The position numbers and the translations under genes are program-made. A model generated the notes under the pieces. That model was given only the letters and a program-made list of their open reading frames with translations. It had not been told where the DNA came from and did not search any database. Below are positions 25,166 to 34,134 of a DNA stretch of 64,000 nt, in pieces (positions within the stretch are counted from its first letter, which is position 1; each line of letters opens with the position of its first letter). The stretch is from positions 1-64,000 of the forward strand of contig NZ_JAGSIE010000012.1 in NCBI RefSeq assembly GCF_018138385.1. Reading direction: 5' to 3'. The stretch is from Allobacillus saliphilus (GTDB lineage Bacteria; Bacillota; Bacilli; Bacillales; Alkalibacillaceae).

Positions 25166-25300
25166 TGACTTATCCTCCTTTTCTCTAGTCGCATTAACAG
25201 TACCCGAGTAAGCGACCAAGCAAACATTAAAAGCAATTTGTAGCGATTTTAGATGAATTGCAGCTGCTTTAAAATAAATAGGAATAGGAAGGAGTCAACC

Positions 25301-25792
25301 ATGAAGGTCATTGTCATCGGTGACACGCACATGCCTAAAAAAGCAGAAGGACTGCCAAAACGACTTGTTTCTAAATTGAACCAAGCAGACCTAATTATAC
25401 ATACAGGAGATTGGTCATCACTTGATGTTTACGAAGAATTGAGTCGGTTTGCTGAAGTAAAAGGAGTCAGGGGCAATGTTGATGACGCTGAAATAGTAGA
25501 GCGCTTTCCTCAGAAATTACTTCTGACTGTAAAAGGCTTTCGTATAGGTGTAATCCATGGAGATGGTACAACGGGAACGACAGAAAAGAGAGCTTTAAAT
25601 GCATTTAAAGATGACGATGTAGACGTTGTGTTATTCGGTCACTCGCACATACCGTATCTTCGTTATCATCAAAAAACATTATTGATTAACCCGGGTTCAC
25701 CAACGGACAAACGAAGAGTTCCTGTAAATTCTTTTGTTGTTTTAACGATAGAAGAGACGATTGAACCATCATTTAAATTCTTTCATTCTTAA
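25301..25792 (+). CDS. YfcE/MJ0936-type metallophosphoesterase
   Basis: This 163-aa calcineurin-like phosphoesterase binds two metals through GDTHMP (7-12), HTGDWSS near 38, GNVDD near 62, HGDG near 86 and GHSHIP near 113. Relatives hydrolyse phosphodiesters with broad specificity. The start is the ATG at 25301, six bases after GGAAGGAG; 16 open codons upstream are not used. The AbgT transporter gene follows after 94 bases and may be in the same transcript. Confidence 0.88.
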   Translation: MKVIVIGDTHMPKKAEGLPKRLVSKLNQADLIIHTGDWSSLDVYEELSRFAEVKGVRGNVDDAEIVERFPQKLLLTVKGFRIGVIHGDGTTGTTEKRALNAFKDDDVDVVLFGHSHIPYLRYHQKTLLINPGSPTDKRRVPVNSFVVLTIEETIEPSFKFFHS

Positions 25793-25886
25793 TCAAATAA
25801 TGGAAATAGTTTTTACTTTTCACTTCCAAAAGTCTGTATTACAATCAATCACAAGGTCTGAATCAAAAAAAGAGAGGAGTAGACCA

Positions 25887-27416
25887 ATGCAACAAGAGAA
25901 ACGAAAAGGCTTTTTTCAACGTTTTTTAGATCGCATTGAAAAAACGGGGAATAAGCTACCACATCCAATTACACTTTTTGGGATCTTAGCCCTTATTGTC
26001 ATTATTCTTTCTGCTGTTGTCTCAAGCCTAGGAATTAGCGTCGAGCATCCTGGTAAAGAAGGAGAAATGGTAGAAGTCACCAACTTATTAAGTAAAGAAG
26101 GAGTCCGCTACTTATTTGACAGTATGGTGGACAACTTCATCGGATTTGCTCCATTAGGTGTAGTCCTTGCGACAATGCTTGGAATTGGTCTCGCTGAGCG
26201 CACAGGGTTGATTAGTGTGTTGCTTCGTGGATTTGTCATGGCGATTCCAAATTCATTGATTACAGCAGGTTTAGTGTTTGCAGGTATTATGTCTAGTGTC
26301 GCAGTAGATGCTGGGTATGTCGTATTACCTCCATTAGGTGCGGTTATATTTGCTGCGCTCGGTCGTCACCCATTAGCAGGTATTAGTGCGGCTTTCGCAG
26401 GTGTATCAGCAGGTTTCAGTGCCAACTTAACCTTGTCATCACTCGATGCTTTGCTCAGTGAATTGACTACATCAGCAGCAAGTATTATCGATCCTGCTTA
26501 CGCGGAACAAATGAACATTGCCATGAACTGGTGGTTTATCATTGCATCTGCATTCTTCCTGACCATTGTAGGTGCATGGGTAACTGAAAAAATCGTTGAA
26601 CCTCGATTAGGTAAATATGACGGTGGATATCAAGGCGAAATCGAAAAGCTTACAGCGACGGAGAAGAAAGGAATAAAATGGGCGGGTCTATCTGTTTTAA
26701 TAACAGCTATCTTATTAGCTTTGCTCGTTGCATTCCCGAATGCTCCTCTTCGTGCAGATGACGGCGGTATTATTGACTCGCCATTTATGAGCTCTTTAGT
26801 ACCAGTTATTTTAATATTATTTTTCGTACCTGGACTATTCTATGGTATTGCAACGAAATCGATTAAAAGTGACAAAGATGTTGCTGACCAATTGACGGAT
26901 ACGATGGCGACAATGGGTATGTTTATCGTATTGGCATTCACGGCTGGTCAATTCGTTGCATACTTCAGTGAGTCCAACATGGGACTTGTTTTAGGGGTAT
27001 ACGGAGCTGAATTTTTAGATACGATTAACTTAAGTGGTATCCCACTGATTATCACCTTTGTGATTATCGTTGGTTTTCTTAACTTATTCATCGGAAGTGC
27101 GACAGCTAAATGGGCTATGATTGCACCAATTTTCGTTCCGATGATGATGCAATTGGGTTATTCACCAGAATTGACCCAAATGGCCTATCGTATTGCCGAT
27201 TCGACTACAAATATTATCACGCCATTAATGACATACTTTGCGTTAATTATCGCATTTGCACAGAAATATGATAAGAAAATGGGTATTGGTACATTAATCT
27301 CAGTCATGCTACCTTACTCTATCGCTTTCTTAATTTCTTGGACAATCATGTTAATTGTTTGGATGTTATTAGGAATTGATTTAGGACCAGGCGCACCAAT
27401 TATATATAATCCATAG
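25887..27416 (+). CDS. AbgT-family transporter
   Basis: This 509-aa membrane protein of the AbgT family has about twelve helices. Recognisable blocks are LPHPITLFGILALIVIILSAV near 21, the first re-entrant hairpin region VDAGYVVLPPLGAVIFAALGRHPLAGI near 145-172, and the second repeat with SATAKWAMIAPIFVPMMMQLGYSPE near 410. Family members import p-aminobenzoyl-glutamate or export sulfonamides. No folate gene is nearby, so substrate is open. ATG 25887 is chosen because of AGAGAGGAG upstream. A terminator follows. Confidence 0.9.
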   Translation: MQQEKRKGFFQRFLDRIEKTGNKLPHPITLFGILALIVIILSAVVSSLGISVEHPGKEGEMVEVTNLLSKEGVRYLFDSMVDNFIGFAPLGVVLATMLGIGLAERTGLISVLLRGFVMAIPNSLITAGLVFAGIMSSVAVDAGYVVLPPLGAVIFAALGRHPLAGISAAFAGVSAGFSANLTLSSLDALLSELTTSAASIIDPAYAEQMNIAMNWWFIIASAFFLTIVGAWVTEKIVEPRLGKYDGGYQGEIEKLTATEKKGIKWAGLSVLITAILLALLVAFPNAPLRADDGGIIDSPFMSSLVPVILILFFVPGLFYGIATKSIKSDKDVADQLTDTMATMGMFIVLAFTAGQFVAYFSESNMGLVLGVYGAEFLDTINLSGIPLIITFVIIVGFLNLFIGSATAKWAMIAPIFVPMMMQLGYSPELTQMAYRIADSTTNIITPLMTYFALIIAFAQKYDKKMGIGTLISVMLPYSIAFLISWTIMLIVWMLLGIDLGPGAPIIYNP

Positions 27417-27425
27417 ATTTTATGA

Positions 27426-27458
27426 AGAGAGACCTCATATATCATGGGGTCTCTTTTA
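27426..27458 (+). terminator. Rho-independent terminator
   Basis: An 11-bp stem with one mismatch (27428-27438 with 27444-27454) and a T-rich tail follow the AbgT gene. Confidence 0.8.
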
Positions 27459-27614
27459 TTTGGTTTCATTCGATCAAAACAGTGTTCATTCAACGCGTAA
27501 TTAGAATAAAAAGTATTTTTCTATAAAAAATTTTACAAAATCTTATATAGCTGATTTTTAGAAGATATGATATATTTGTAAAATAGTTGATTCAATTACA
27601 TAGGGGGAACGACG

Positions 27615-28115
27615 ATGAGAAAGTCTATGATTTCAATCATCACACTCGTCTTATTAGCCGTTATTTTGGTTGCTTGCTCAGATGATGCGGAAGAGTCTCA
27701 AAATGAAAACGATGATGGTTGGAGTGAAAGTCCTGTTTTTGAAGTAGGAGAGTATGAGGTAATCGGAAAAGAAGAGCGTTTAGCTATTGATCACATTCCT
27801 TTTGTTGCAGGAGAAAATGAACAATATGTCATGTACTTCTGGGGCGAACAGGAAGAATTAATGAATGGTCCCGTAAAAATAGAAGCATTCCATGAAGATG
27901 ATGAGGAAAAAAAGAAAGCCATCGTTGACTTGGCCGGAACTGAGAACGAAGAAAAAATATGGGAAGCAACTGCACCGCAAATTGGTAAGGAGCAAGCTCA
28001 CTTACCTTTAGTGTTGTCATTACCGACTGAAGGTGTTTGGCGTTTAGATGTTTATCTGGGCGATGAAATGTTTGATCATATTTATGTGAAGGTTCAAGCG
28101 AGTGAGGAAGCTTAA
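27615..28115 (+). CDS. Exported lipoprotein, possibly DUF4871
   Basis: This 166-aa lipoprotein has a signal peptide and lipobox VACS (Cys21), an acidic linker and a beta-rich domain. That domain has patches AGENEQYVMYFWGEQEELM and GVWRLDVYLGDEMFDHIYVKV. The pattern resembles DUF4871 lipoproteins of bacilli, but I am not certain. The ATG follows AGGGGGAACG. It is monocistronic. Confidence 0.65.
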   Translation: MRKSMISIITLVLLAVILVACSDDAEESQNENDDGWSESPVFEVGEYEVIGKEERLAIDHIPFVAGENEQYVMYFWGEQEELMNGPVKIEAFHEDDEEKKKAIVDLAGTENEEKIWEATAPQIGKEQAHLPLVLSLPTEGVWRLDVYLGDEMFDHIYVKVQASEEA

Positions 28116-28120
28116 TTGAT

Positions 28121-28149
28121 AACCACGGCCATTTAGGTTGTGGTTTTTC
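28121..28149 (+). terminator. Rho-independent terminator
   Basis: A short stem (28121-28126 with 28140-28145) followed by T5 lies between the lipoprotein and GIY-YIG genes. Confidence 0.55.
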
Positions 28150-28165
28150 TTTGGGGTGAGTTTAG

Positions 28166-28471
28166 ATGAAAAATGATGGGGAGTTTTTTGTTTACATGCT
28201 TCGTTGTAAAGACGGATCTCTATATACGGGTTATACCGTTGACTTGCAAAATAGGTTGAAATTACACCAAGTCGGTAAAGCTTCTAAATATACTCGCTCA
28301 AGGGGACCTGTTGAATTAGTTTATTTAGAACAGCTTGCCACAAAGAGTGAGGCAATGAAAAAAGAAGCTAATGTGAAAAAACTGAAAAAGAATGAAAAAG
28401 AAGACTTGATTGCTTCATTAACGAATCAGCTTGTGAATGAAAAAGGAAGATTTACCACTCTTAAAGATTGA
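28166..28471 (+). CDS. GIY-YIG domain protein (YazA/UPF0213-like)
   Basis: This 101-aa protein is a single GIY-YIG nuclease domain. FFVYMLRCKDGSLYTGYTVDLQNRL at 7-31 carries the paired Tyr motif and catalytic Arg, and YLEQLATKSEAMKKEANVKKLKK supplies the Glu. Small stand-alone members such as YazA have unknown cellular role. The AGCS transporter gene starts 97 bases downstream with its own ribosome site. Confidence 0.88.
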   Translation: MKNDGEFFVYMLRCKDGSLYTGYTVDLQNRLKLHQVGKASKYTRSRGPVELVYLEQLATKSEAMKKEANVKKLKKNEKEDLIASLTNQLVNEKGRFTTLKD

Positions 28472-28568
28472 TCGGATGAAAATAGTTACTTATCAACTAA
28501 AATTATCGGTTTGTCCGTGTATGAAGTGGGGAACTGGTTACAGAATATGCTTGAAAGGAGAATATCAC

Positions 28569-30005
28569 TTGAATGCAGTAGAAGACGTACTTAATGATAT
28601 TATTGGTTTTGGAAACACAATTTTTTGGGATTATATTTTAATCTACTTACTTATAGGTGCGGGTCTTTATTTCACCCTAGGAACTAAATTTGTTCAGTTC
28701 CGCTTATTTGGCAATATGTTTAAGGTTATTACGGAGGAGGCCGTTGAACAAAGTGGACGGCGGGGAATTAACGCTTTCCAAGCTTTCAGTATCACGATCG
28801 CTTCCAGGGTCGGGACAGGTAACCTGGCAGGTGTTGCACTTGCGGTTGCCATCGGTGGTCCAGGGGCTGTTTTTTGGATGTGGATGGTTGCGTTAGTCGG
28901 AATGGCAACAGCATTCATTGAAAGTACACTGGCACAAGCATATAAAATTCCTGATAAAGACGGATTTCGTGGAGGGCCAGCTTATTATATGCAAATGGCT
29001 CTTGGTCAGAGATGGATGGGTGTATTATTTTCCATCTTAATCATTATCACTTTCGGATTAATCTTTAACTCAGTACAAGCGAATACAATTTCGCAAGCTG
29101 TTGATCAAGCCTTTAACATTGATCCAATGTGGACAGGATTCGTTCTCGTTGCGTTAGCTGGTATAGTTATTTTCGGAGGAATAAAACGGATTGCAACCGT
29201 TGCAGGGGCAATTGTTCCGTTCATGGCATTTATTTATATACTGGTTGCCCTATACGTAGTGATCACGAACATAACAGAAGTACCTGCCGTATTCTCACTA
29301 ATTTTTAAAGATGCATTTGGATTAGAGCAAGCCTTTGGTGGTGGTGCCGGAGCTGCAATCATGTATGGAATTCGTAGAGGTCTATTCTCTAACGAAGCAG
29401 GTATGGGTAGTGCACCAAACGCAGCGGCAACAGTTGGTGTCAGCCATCCTGCAAAGCAAGGTTTAGTTCAATCTTTAGCTGTATTTTTCGATACAATTGT
29501 TATTTGTAGTTTTACGGCATTTATCGTTATCCTTTACGATAATTTCTATGGCGCTTCAGAAGATGGTATTCAATTGACACAGGTAGCACTTGATGCTCAT
29601 ATCGGGGCATTCGGTTCCATTTTCTTGGCAATCATCATCTTTTTCTTTGCCTTCAGTTCATTAGTTGGGAACTACTATTATGGTGAAACGAATATCGCAT
29701 TTCTTAAAAACAATCCGATCATGTTAAATATTTATCGTGTCATCGTTTTAGGAATGATCATGTTTGGTTCCTTGGCTTCTGTACAAATCGTATGGAATAT
29801 GGCTGACTTGTTTATGGCGTTAATGGCAGTTGTTAACTTAATCGCTATTTTATTATTGGGAAGAGTTGCTTTCCGAATCTTACAAGATTATGTTGATCAG
29901 AAGAAAGAAGGAATCGATCCACAATTCCACTACTCTCGTATCAAAGGATTAAAGAATGTAGAGTGGTGGGGAATGCAAGATGAAAAAAATCAACCTCCAA
30001 AATAG
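28569..30005 (+). CDS. Sodium:alanine symporter family (AGCS) amino-acid carrier
   Basis: This 478-aa transporter moves alanine or glycine with Na+. It has about eleven helices and the AGCS signatures ASRVGTGNLAGVALAVAIGGPGA near 80 and YGIRRGLFSNEAGMGSAPNAAAT near 265. It starts at TTG 28569, eight bases after AAAGGAG; the frame is open further upstream but without a ribosome site. The stop is directly followed by a striking array of terminator-like hairpins, 30044-30328. Confidence 0.92.
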   Translation: MNAVEDVLNDIIGFGNTIFWDYILIYLLIGAGLYFTLGTKFVQFRLFGNMFKVITEEAVEQSGRRGINAFQAFSITIASRVGTGNLAGVALAVAIGGPGAVFWMWMVALVGMATAFIESTLAQAYKIPDKDGFRGGPAYYMQMALGQRWMGVLFSILIIITFGLIFNSVQANTISQAVDQAFNIDPMWTGFVLVALAGIVIFGGIKRIATVAGAIVPFMAFIYILVALYVVITNITEVPAVFSLIFKDAFGLEQAFGGGAGAAIMYGIRRGLFSNEAGMGSAPNAAATVGVSHPAKQGLVQSLAVFFDTIVICSFTAFIVILYDNFYGASEDGIQLTQVALDAHIGAFGSIFLAIIIFFFAFSSLVGNYYYGETNIAFLKNNPIMLNIYRVIVLGMIMFGSLASVQIVWNMADLFMALMAVVNLIAILLLGRVAFRILQDYVDQKKEGIDPQFHYSRIKGLKNVEWWGMQDEKNQPPK

Positions 30006-30043
30006 GTCTCAACGCCGTTTTCGGCAATTGAGCAATCCATTAG

Positions 30044-30328
30044 GTCATCGAGAACAAATCTCGATGACCTTTTCATTTCCTGGGCAGCCCATTCGGTCGT
30101 CGAGAGTGTGTCTCGATGACTTTTTGAACATTCAAGCATCACATTTTGTCGTCGAGAATGTGTCTCGATGACCTTTTCACCACCCAAGCAGTGCATTTTG
30201 TCTTTGAGAACGCATCTCGATGACCTTTTCACCATCCAAGCAGTGCATTTTGTCGTTGAGAACGCATCTCGAAGACCTTTTCACCATCCAAGCAGTACAT
30301 TTTGTCGTCGAGAATGTATCTCGATGAC
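30044..30328. repeat. Six-unit 52-bp tandem array of terminator-like hairpins
   Basis: Units begin at 30044, 30096, 30148, 30200, 30252 and 30304, an exact 52-bp period. Each begins with a 25-nt hairpin (10-bp arms; first one GTCATCGAGA / TCTCGATGAC, extended to 11 bp) followed by CTTTT or similar. The other 27 bp (about CTTTTCACCATCCAAGCAGT plus seven bases) are also conserved between units, so this is not a CRISPR. The first unit would be a perfect terminator for the AGCS gene. A weak seventh copy may overlap the end of that gene. Confidence 0.85.
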
Positions 30329-30422
30329 ATTTTCGTCAAAGAAAGTTAACGGTAACTCCTTTATCTTAAAAATGATAGATCGAATTTAATGACACATATA
30401 TCGGTTCCATTCAAAGTTTACA

Positions 30423-30460
30423 TTAAAAAATCAGCCGAGCTTTATGCAGTTCGGCTGATT
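30423..30460 (-). terminator. Terminator of HxlR-family gene
   Basis: A perfect 10-bp stem (30429-30438 with 30451-30460) is followed by TTTTTT on the minus strand. Confidence 0.88.
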
Positions 30461-30469
30461 AGTTTAATT

Positions 30470-30775
30470 TTACAACCATTCTTCTGCCCACTCTTGTGTA
30501 CAACGAATGACTGGTTCCATTGCTTTTCCTTTATCTGTTAACGTATATTCGACACGTACAGGTGTTTCGTCATAAACTTTACGCTGAACGATTCCTTCTT
30601 TTTCTAGTTCTTTCAAGCGTTCAGACAATACTCTACCACTTATGCCAATCGAGGATTCGAATTCGCAAAAGCGTTTTGGGCTCTCAAGGAGTTGATAAAT
30701 GATTAATGTAACCCAACGTTTCCCCATCAATGTTAATGCTTTTTCAACTTTATCGCATACGGCTGAATCTGCCAT
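30470..30775 (-). CDS. HxlR-family (YodB-like) redox/stress repressor
   Basis: This 101-aa winged-helix regulator of the HxlR family carries the typical WVTLIIYQLLESPKRFCEFE, ISGRVLSERLKELEKEGIVQR and PVRVEYTLTDKG segments. A Cys near the N-terminus (residue 7, SAVCDKVEKAL) sits where YodB and CatR sense quinones and disulfide stress, suggesting thiol-based sensing. The start MADSAV follows AGAGGTGA; 24 upstream codons are not used. It is divergent from a YceI-type gene, 134 bp away, which is its likely target. Confidence 0.87.
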   Translation of the reverse strand: MADSAVCDKVEKALTLMGKRWVTLIIYQLLESPKRFCEFESSIGISGRVLSERLKELEKEGIVQRKVYDETPVRVEYTLTDKGKAMEPVIRCTQEWAEEWL

Positions 30776-30789
30776 GAAAATCACCTCTT

Positions 30790-30885
30790 TTTTATAGTAT
30801 ACAAAATATAAGTAAAAAAATAAACTAAACAAACTTACTTGACGCAAGTGTATATCTAAAGTATACTAACTTACATAAAGTAATT
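30790..30885. promoter_or_regulatory. Divergent regulatory region, YceI promoter and candidate repressor sites
   Basis: TTGACG (30839-30844), a 17-bp spacer and TATACT (30862-30867) form the YceI-side promoter. The octamer-like AGTATAC occurs near the promoter of both genes (30797-30803 and 30860-30866). An ACTT-N5-AAGT palindrome overlaps the -35 (30837-30849). These are candidate operators for the HxlR protein, by inference. Confidence 0.55.
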
Positions 30886-30909
30886 AAATAATTTTTAGGA
30901 GGAATAAAT

Positions 30910-31437
30910 ATGTCAAACATTTTATTAGATCAACCGCATAGTTCCATTAACTTTCAGGTGAAACACATGATGGTATCAAAAGCGAAAGGTGAATTCAGAG
31001 ACTTCGATATTCAAGTTGATGGTGATATTAACGACTTAGAAAATATAAGTATTGAAGCAGTCATTCAAACAGATTCAATTGATACGAGTCAGGCTGATCG
31101 TGATGCACATTTAAAATCAGAAGATTTCTTTGATGCAGAAACTTATCCGACGATTAAATTTGTAAGTAAATCCATGAAAAAAGTAAGTGGAGATACGTAC
31201 GAGCTAACTGGTGATGTGACAATGAAAGGTGTTACAAACGAAGAAACTTTCACTGTAAACTTCAACGGTCAAGGAAAAGAACCAATGCAAGGTAATACAA
31301 TTGCTGGTTTCGATTTCACTGGTACGATCAACCGTGAAGCTTATGGCTTGAGCTGGAACGCAGCACTTGAAACAGGTGGCGTACTAGTTGGTAAAGATGT
31401 TAAAGTAAATGGCGAAATTGAGTTAATCATCAAATAA
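30910..31437 (+). CDS. YceI family protein
   Basis: This 175-aa protein has the YceI lipocalin-like barrel, which binds polyisoprenoid or similar lipophilic molecules. Typical segments are SSINFQVKHMMVSKAKGEF near 12, DAHLKSEDFFDAETYPTIKF near 62, and the final GKDVKVNGEIELI. It has no signal peptide, so it is cytoplasmic here, unlike E. coli YceI. Its promoter faces an HxlR-type regulator, suggesting induction by electrophile or quinone stress. AGGAGG precedes the ATG. Confidence 0.9.
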   Translation: MSNILLDQPHSSINFQVKHMMVSKAKGEFRDFDIQVDGDINDLENISIEAVIQTDSIDTSQADRDAHLKSEDFFDAETYPTIKFVSKSMKKVSGDTYELTGDVTMKGVTNEETFTVNFNGQGKEPMQGNTIAGFDFTGTINREAYGLSWNAALETGGVLVGKDVKVNGEIELIIK

Positions 31438-31450
31438 ACGAAGATAAAAC

Positions 31451-31494
31451 AAATCCCAGATTGAGAAAAGTTATTTTCCAATCTGGGTTTTTTT
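31451..31494. terminator. Bidirectional terminator
   Basis: A 9-bp stem (31455-31463 with 31479-31487) followed by T7 lies between YceI and the convergent phosphodiesterase gene. Confidence 0.8.
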
Positions 31495-31524
31495 ATATGT
31501 CATTCTTTTCATTCAATCAAAGAG

Positions 31525-32454
31525 CTAACGTAATCCCTTTTCTTCCAATATCTCAATTAATAAATCCGGCCGGTCTGTGATGATTCCATCTACACCTGCA
31601 TCAACCATTTGCCTCATCGTTAATTCATCATTAATCGTCCAATAATGAATATCCATTCCAAGTCTTCTAGCTCCATCCATCATTTCTTTTGTAAAGAAAT
31701 TGAAGTATTTATTTGCTCGTGGAAGTTGGATTACATCACCTGTTGGTTGAAATAGGTTACGTAAAAAGAATTTATGTGCAATCGTAAAGTTAAATACTAC
31801 TTCTCGGCCAGTTCCAAGAGCTACCTGCCCTTTAGCTAAGGCATCAAACCGATTAATGATCTTTTGATTGAACGACGAAACCATCACTTGATCATGCATT
31901 TCATATTCTTCAATAATAGCCCAAAGCTTTTCAACAATTTCTTGGTGAACTTCAGCAGGGTTTGTATGTTTGACCTCAAGCATATAATTCATCTCCGGAT
32001 AGCGTTCAAATACTTCGCGAAGCGTCGGTTTGTAAACACCGATCCCTTTGAATGCATACTCTCCCTCTGTATTTTGAAAATGATAACCAGCATCTAACGC
32101 TAAAAATTCTTCTAATGTATAATCTGCAACATATCCTGTGCCATCTGTCGTTCTGTCAACTGTAGGATCATGAGCGAGAACGATTTCACCATCTTTTGTG
32201 ATGTGCAAGTCGACTTCAATCATATCGACACCCATTTCAGAAGACATTTTAATAGCGGTCATCGTATTGCCAGGAGCGATTTGATCACCTGCTCTGTGAG
32301 CAATAACCATTGGCCCTCCACGTTCATCATTTTTAAAAAAAGGATGCTGATCAATCGGTTTTACGGGTAAATAATTTAATGCAATAAAAACGACTACAAC
32401 ACCCAATAGTATGAGCGAAAATTTATTTAATCTGATTTTCGTCTGCTGTTTCAT
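31525..32454 (-). CDS. Membrane-anchored glycerophosphodiester phosphodiesterase
   Basis: This 309-aa enzyme splits glycerophosphodiesters to glycerol-3-phosphate and alcohol. An N-terminal anchor (about 9-28) is followed by the GDPD barrel, with IAHRAGD near 50, MIEVDLHITKDGEIVLAHDPTVDRTTDG near 75-102 (metal Glu/Asp and catalytic His) and MLEVKH near 150. The C-terminal VDGIITDRPD block is typical. It acts outside the membrane. The ATG at 32454 follows AAAGGTGG by 8 bases. It is a single gene. Confidence 0.9.
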   Translation of the reverse strand: MKQQTKIRLNKFSLILLGVVVVFIALNYLPVKPIDQHPFFKNDERGGPMVIAHRAGDQIAPGNTMTAIKMSSEMGVDMIEVDLHITKDGEIVLAHDPTVDRTTDGTGYVADYTLEEFLALDAGYHFQNTEGEYAFKGIGVYKPTLREVFERYPEMNYMLEVKHTNPAEVHQEIVEKLWAIIEEYEMHDQVMVSSFNQKIINRFDALAKGQVALGTGREVVFNFTIAHKFFLRNLFQPTGDVIQLPRANKYFNFFTKEMMDGARRLGMDIHYWTINDELTMRQMVDAGVDGIITDRPDLLIEILEEKGLR

Positions 32455-32659
32455 CGTCAGTTCCACCTTTAGGTAATCAAAAAACTATACTTTATCCATA
32501 CCTTTTAATGAAGGTCATATAACATCAAGATGATAACTTGTGAAATTGTTAACGTTTTGAAATAAAAGTTGTAGAAATATCTCTATAAAGAATTCTTTGC
32601 TGTTCTCGTGTAAATTATATCAGTTTTCTTTATAATAGAAATTAGAGGAGGTTATTGTT

Positions 32660-34036
32660 ATGCAGAATGAAGTAATTGAATATTTAAAGAAACATCGTGA
32701 AAAGCATTTAAGTGAACTGAAGGATTTTTTATCTATTCAAAGTATAAGTGCGTTGTCATCTCATAATGAAGATGTCAAAAAGGCAGCAGAATGGGTGAAG
32801 AAAGAATTAGGAAACATCGGCTTTGCTCACGCTGAAATTATGTCTACTGATGGCCATCCGGTTGTTTATGGTGAGTACATAAGCGATGTGAACGCTCCAA
32901 CCGTACTTGTATATGGACATTATGATGTTCAACCTGTCGACCCTGTAGAATTATGGGATTCAGAACCATTTGACGCGACTATTCGTGATGATAAAATTTA
33001 TGCCCGCGGTGCTACAGATGACAAAGGACAAGTATTCATGCATTTAAAGGTCATGGAAGCGATCTTGAAAACATCTGATAAAGCCCCTGTGAACTTCAAG
33101 GTACTGATTGAAGGAGAAGAAGAAGTCGGCAGTCCGAACTTACCGAAATTTGCCCAAGAGAAAAAGGATCTGCTCGAAGCGGATTTAATTGTCGTATCTG
33201 ATTCCGCACTCGTGGAAAGAGGTAAACCGACGATTACGTATGGCTTAAGAGGTCTAGCAGGTATTCAAATCGATGTGACAGGTGCGAAAAGTGACTTGCA
33301 CTCAGGTGAATACGGTGGAGGCGTCGTCAATCCAATTCATGCACTTGTAAAAATTGTCGACAGCTTCCGAGATGAAAAAAATCGAATCCAAGTCGAAGGT
33401 TTCTATGACCGAGTTCCAGAATTATCTCAGGAAGAACGGGATGCACTTGCGTCTGTTCCATTTGATGAAGAAAAATTGAAAAATGAATTGAATGTTCCTG
33501 AGTTAGATGGTGAAGAAGGTTATAGCTATGTCGAGCGGACTTCTGTTCGACCGACACTTGAGGTAAACGGGATTTATGGTGGTTTCCAAGGTGAAGGCAT
33601 CAAAACCGTTTTGCCGAATAAAGCTACCGCAAAAGTTACCTGTCGTCTAGTCCCTGACCAAGATCCAGATGAGATTGTCGAGTTATTGGCTAATCACGTA
33701 GAAAAACATACACCGAATGGAGTTCATGTAGACATTAAACCATTCGATAAAGGAAAGCCGTATGTCACACCATTTGATCATCCGGTTATCAAAATGGCAG
33801 CAGAAGCTTATGAGAAAGTGTATCAAGCTGAAACGGCTTATATTCGAGGTGGCGGTTCAATTCCAATCGTAGCTGAGTTAGATGAAATTTTAAACGTACC
33901 CGTTGTGTTAATGGGCTTCGGCTTACCAGATGAGAACTTACATGCTCCAAATGAGCATTTAAACCTTGAGAATTTCGATAAAGGTATGGAGACATTGGCC
34001 CATTATTATTATATGTTAAACGATTATAAAGGTTAA
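32660..34036 (+). CDS. M20-family dipeptidase
   Basis: This 458-aa zinc peptidase belongs to the M20 family of carnosinase-like dipeptidases. Metal ligands are seen in VYGHYDVQP near 94 and ARGATDDKGQ near 115, the catalytic Glu in EGEEEVGS near 152 and the metal Asp in DSALVERGKP. The dimerisation domain is at about 200-350, and HAPNEHLNLENF near 437 holds the last His. It cuts dipeptides or removes acyl groups from amino acids. AGAGGAGG precedes the ATG. A terminator and the 52-bp repeat array follow. Confidence 0.9.
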   Translation: MQNEVIEYLKKHREKHLSELKDFLSIQSISALSSHNEDVKKAAEWVKKELGNIGFAHAEIMSTDGHPVVYGEYISDVNAPTVLVYGHYDVQPVDPVELWDSEPFDATIRDDKIYARGATDDKGQVFMHLKVMEAILKTSDKAPVNFKVLIEGEEEVGSPNLPKFAQEKKDLLEADLIVVSDSALVERGKPTITYGLRGLAGIQIDVTGAKSDLHSGEYGGGVVNPIHALVKIVDSFRDEKNRIQVEGFYDRVPELSQEERDALASVPFDEEKLKNELNVPELDGEEGYSYVERTSVRPTLEVNGIYGGFQGEGIKTVLPNKATAKVTCRLVPDQDPDEIVELLANHVEKHTPNGVHVDIKPFDKGKPYVTPFDHPVIKMAAEAYEKVYQAETAYIRGGGSIPIVAELDEILNVPVVLMGFGLPDENLHAPNEHLNLENFDKGMETLAHYYYMLNDYKG

Positions 34037-34052
34037 TATTTAGCTCTAATGA

Positions 34053-34088
34053 AAACCGTGCGGCAAATTTGATGCTGTGCGGTTTTTT
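34053..34088 (+). terminator. Rho-independent terminator
   Basis: An 11-bp stem containing three wobble pairs (34055-34065 with 34073-34083) and T6 follow the M20 peptidase gene. Confidence 0.7.
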
Positions 34089-34134
34089 AATTTTTGAGAA
34101 GAGCGAGTAACTAAAAGTAAGCTCTAAGTATGCC

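Noticed and set aside
30044-30328. CRISPR-like array
   Set aside because: The 25-nt hairpin repeats at a regular step, but the 27-nt intervals are also near-identical between units, and no cas gene is in the window. It is a simple 52-bp tandem repeat.
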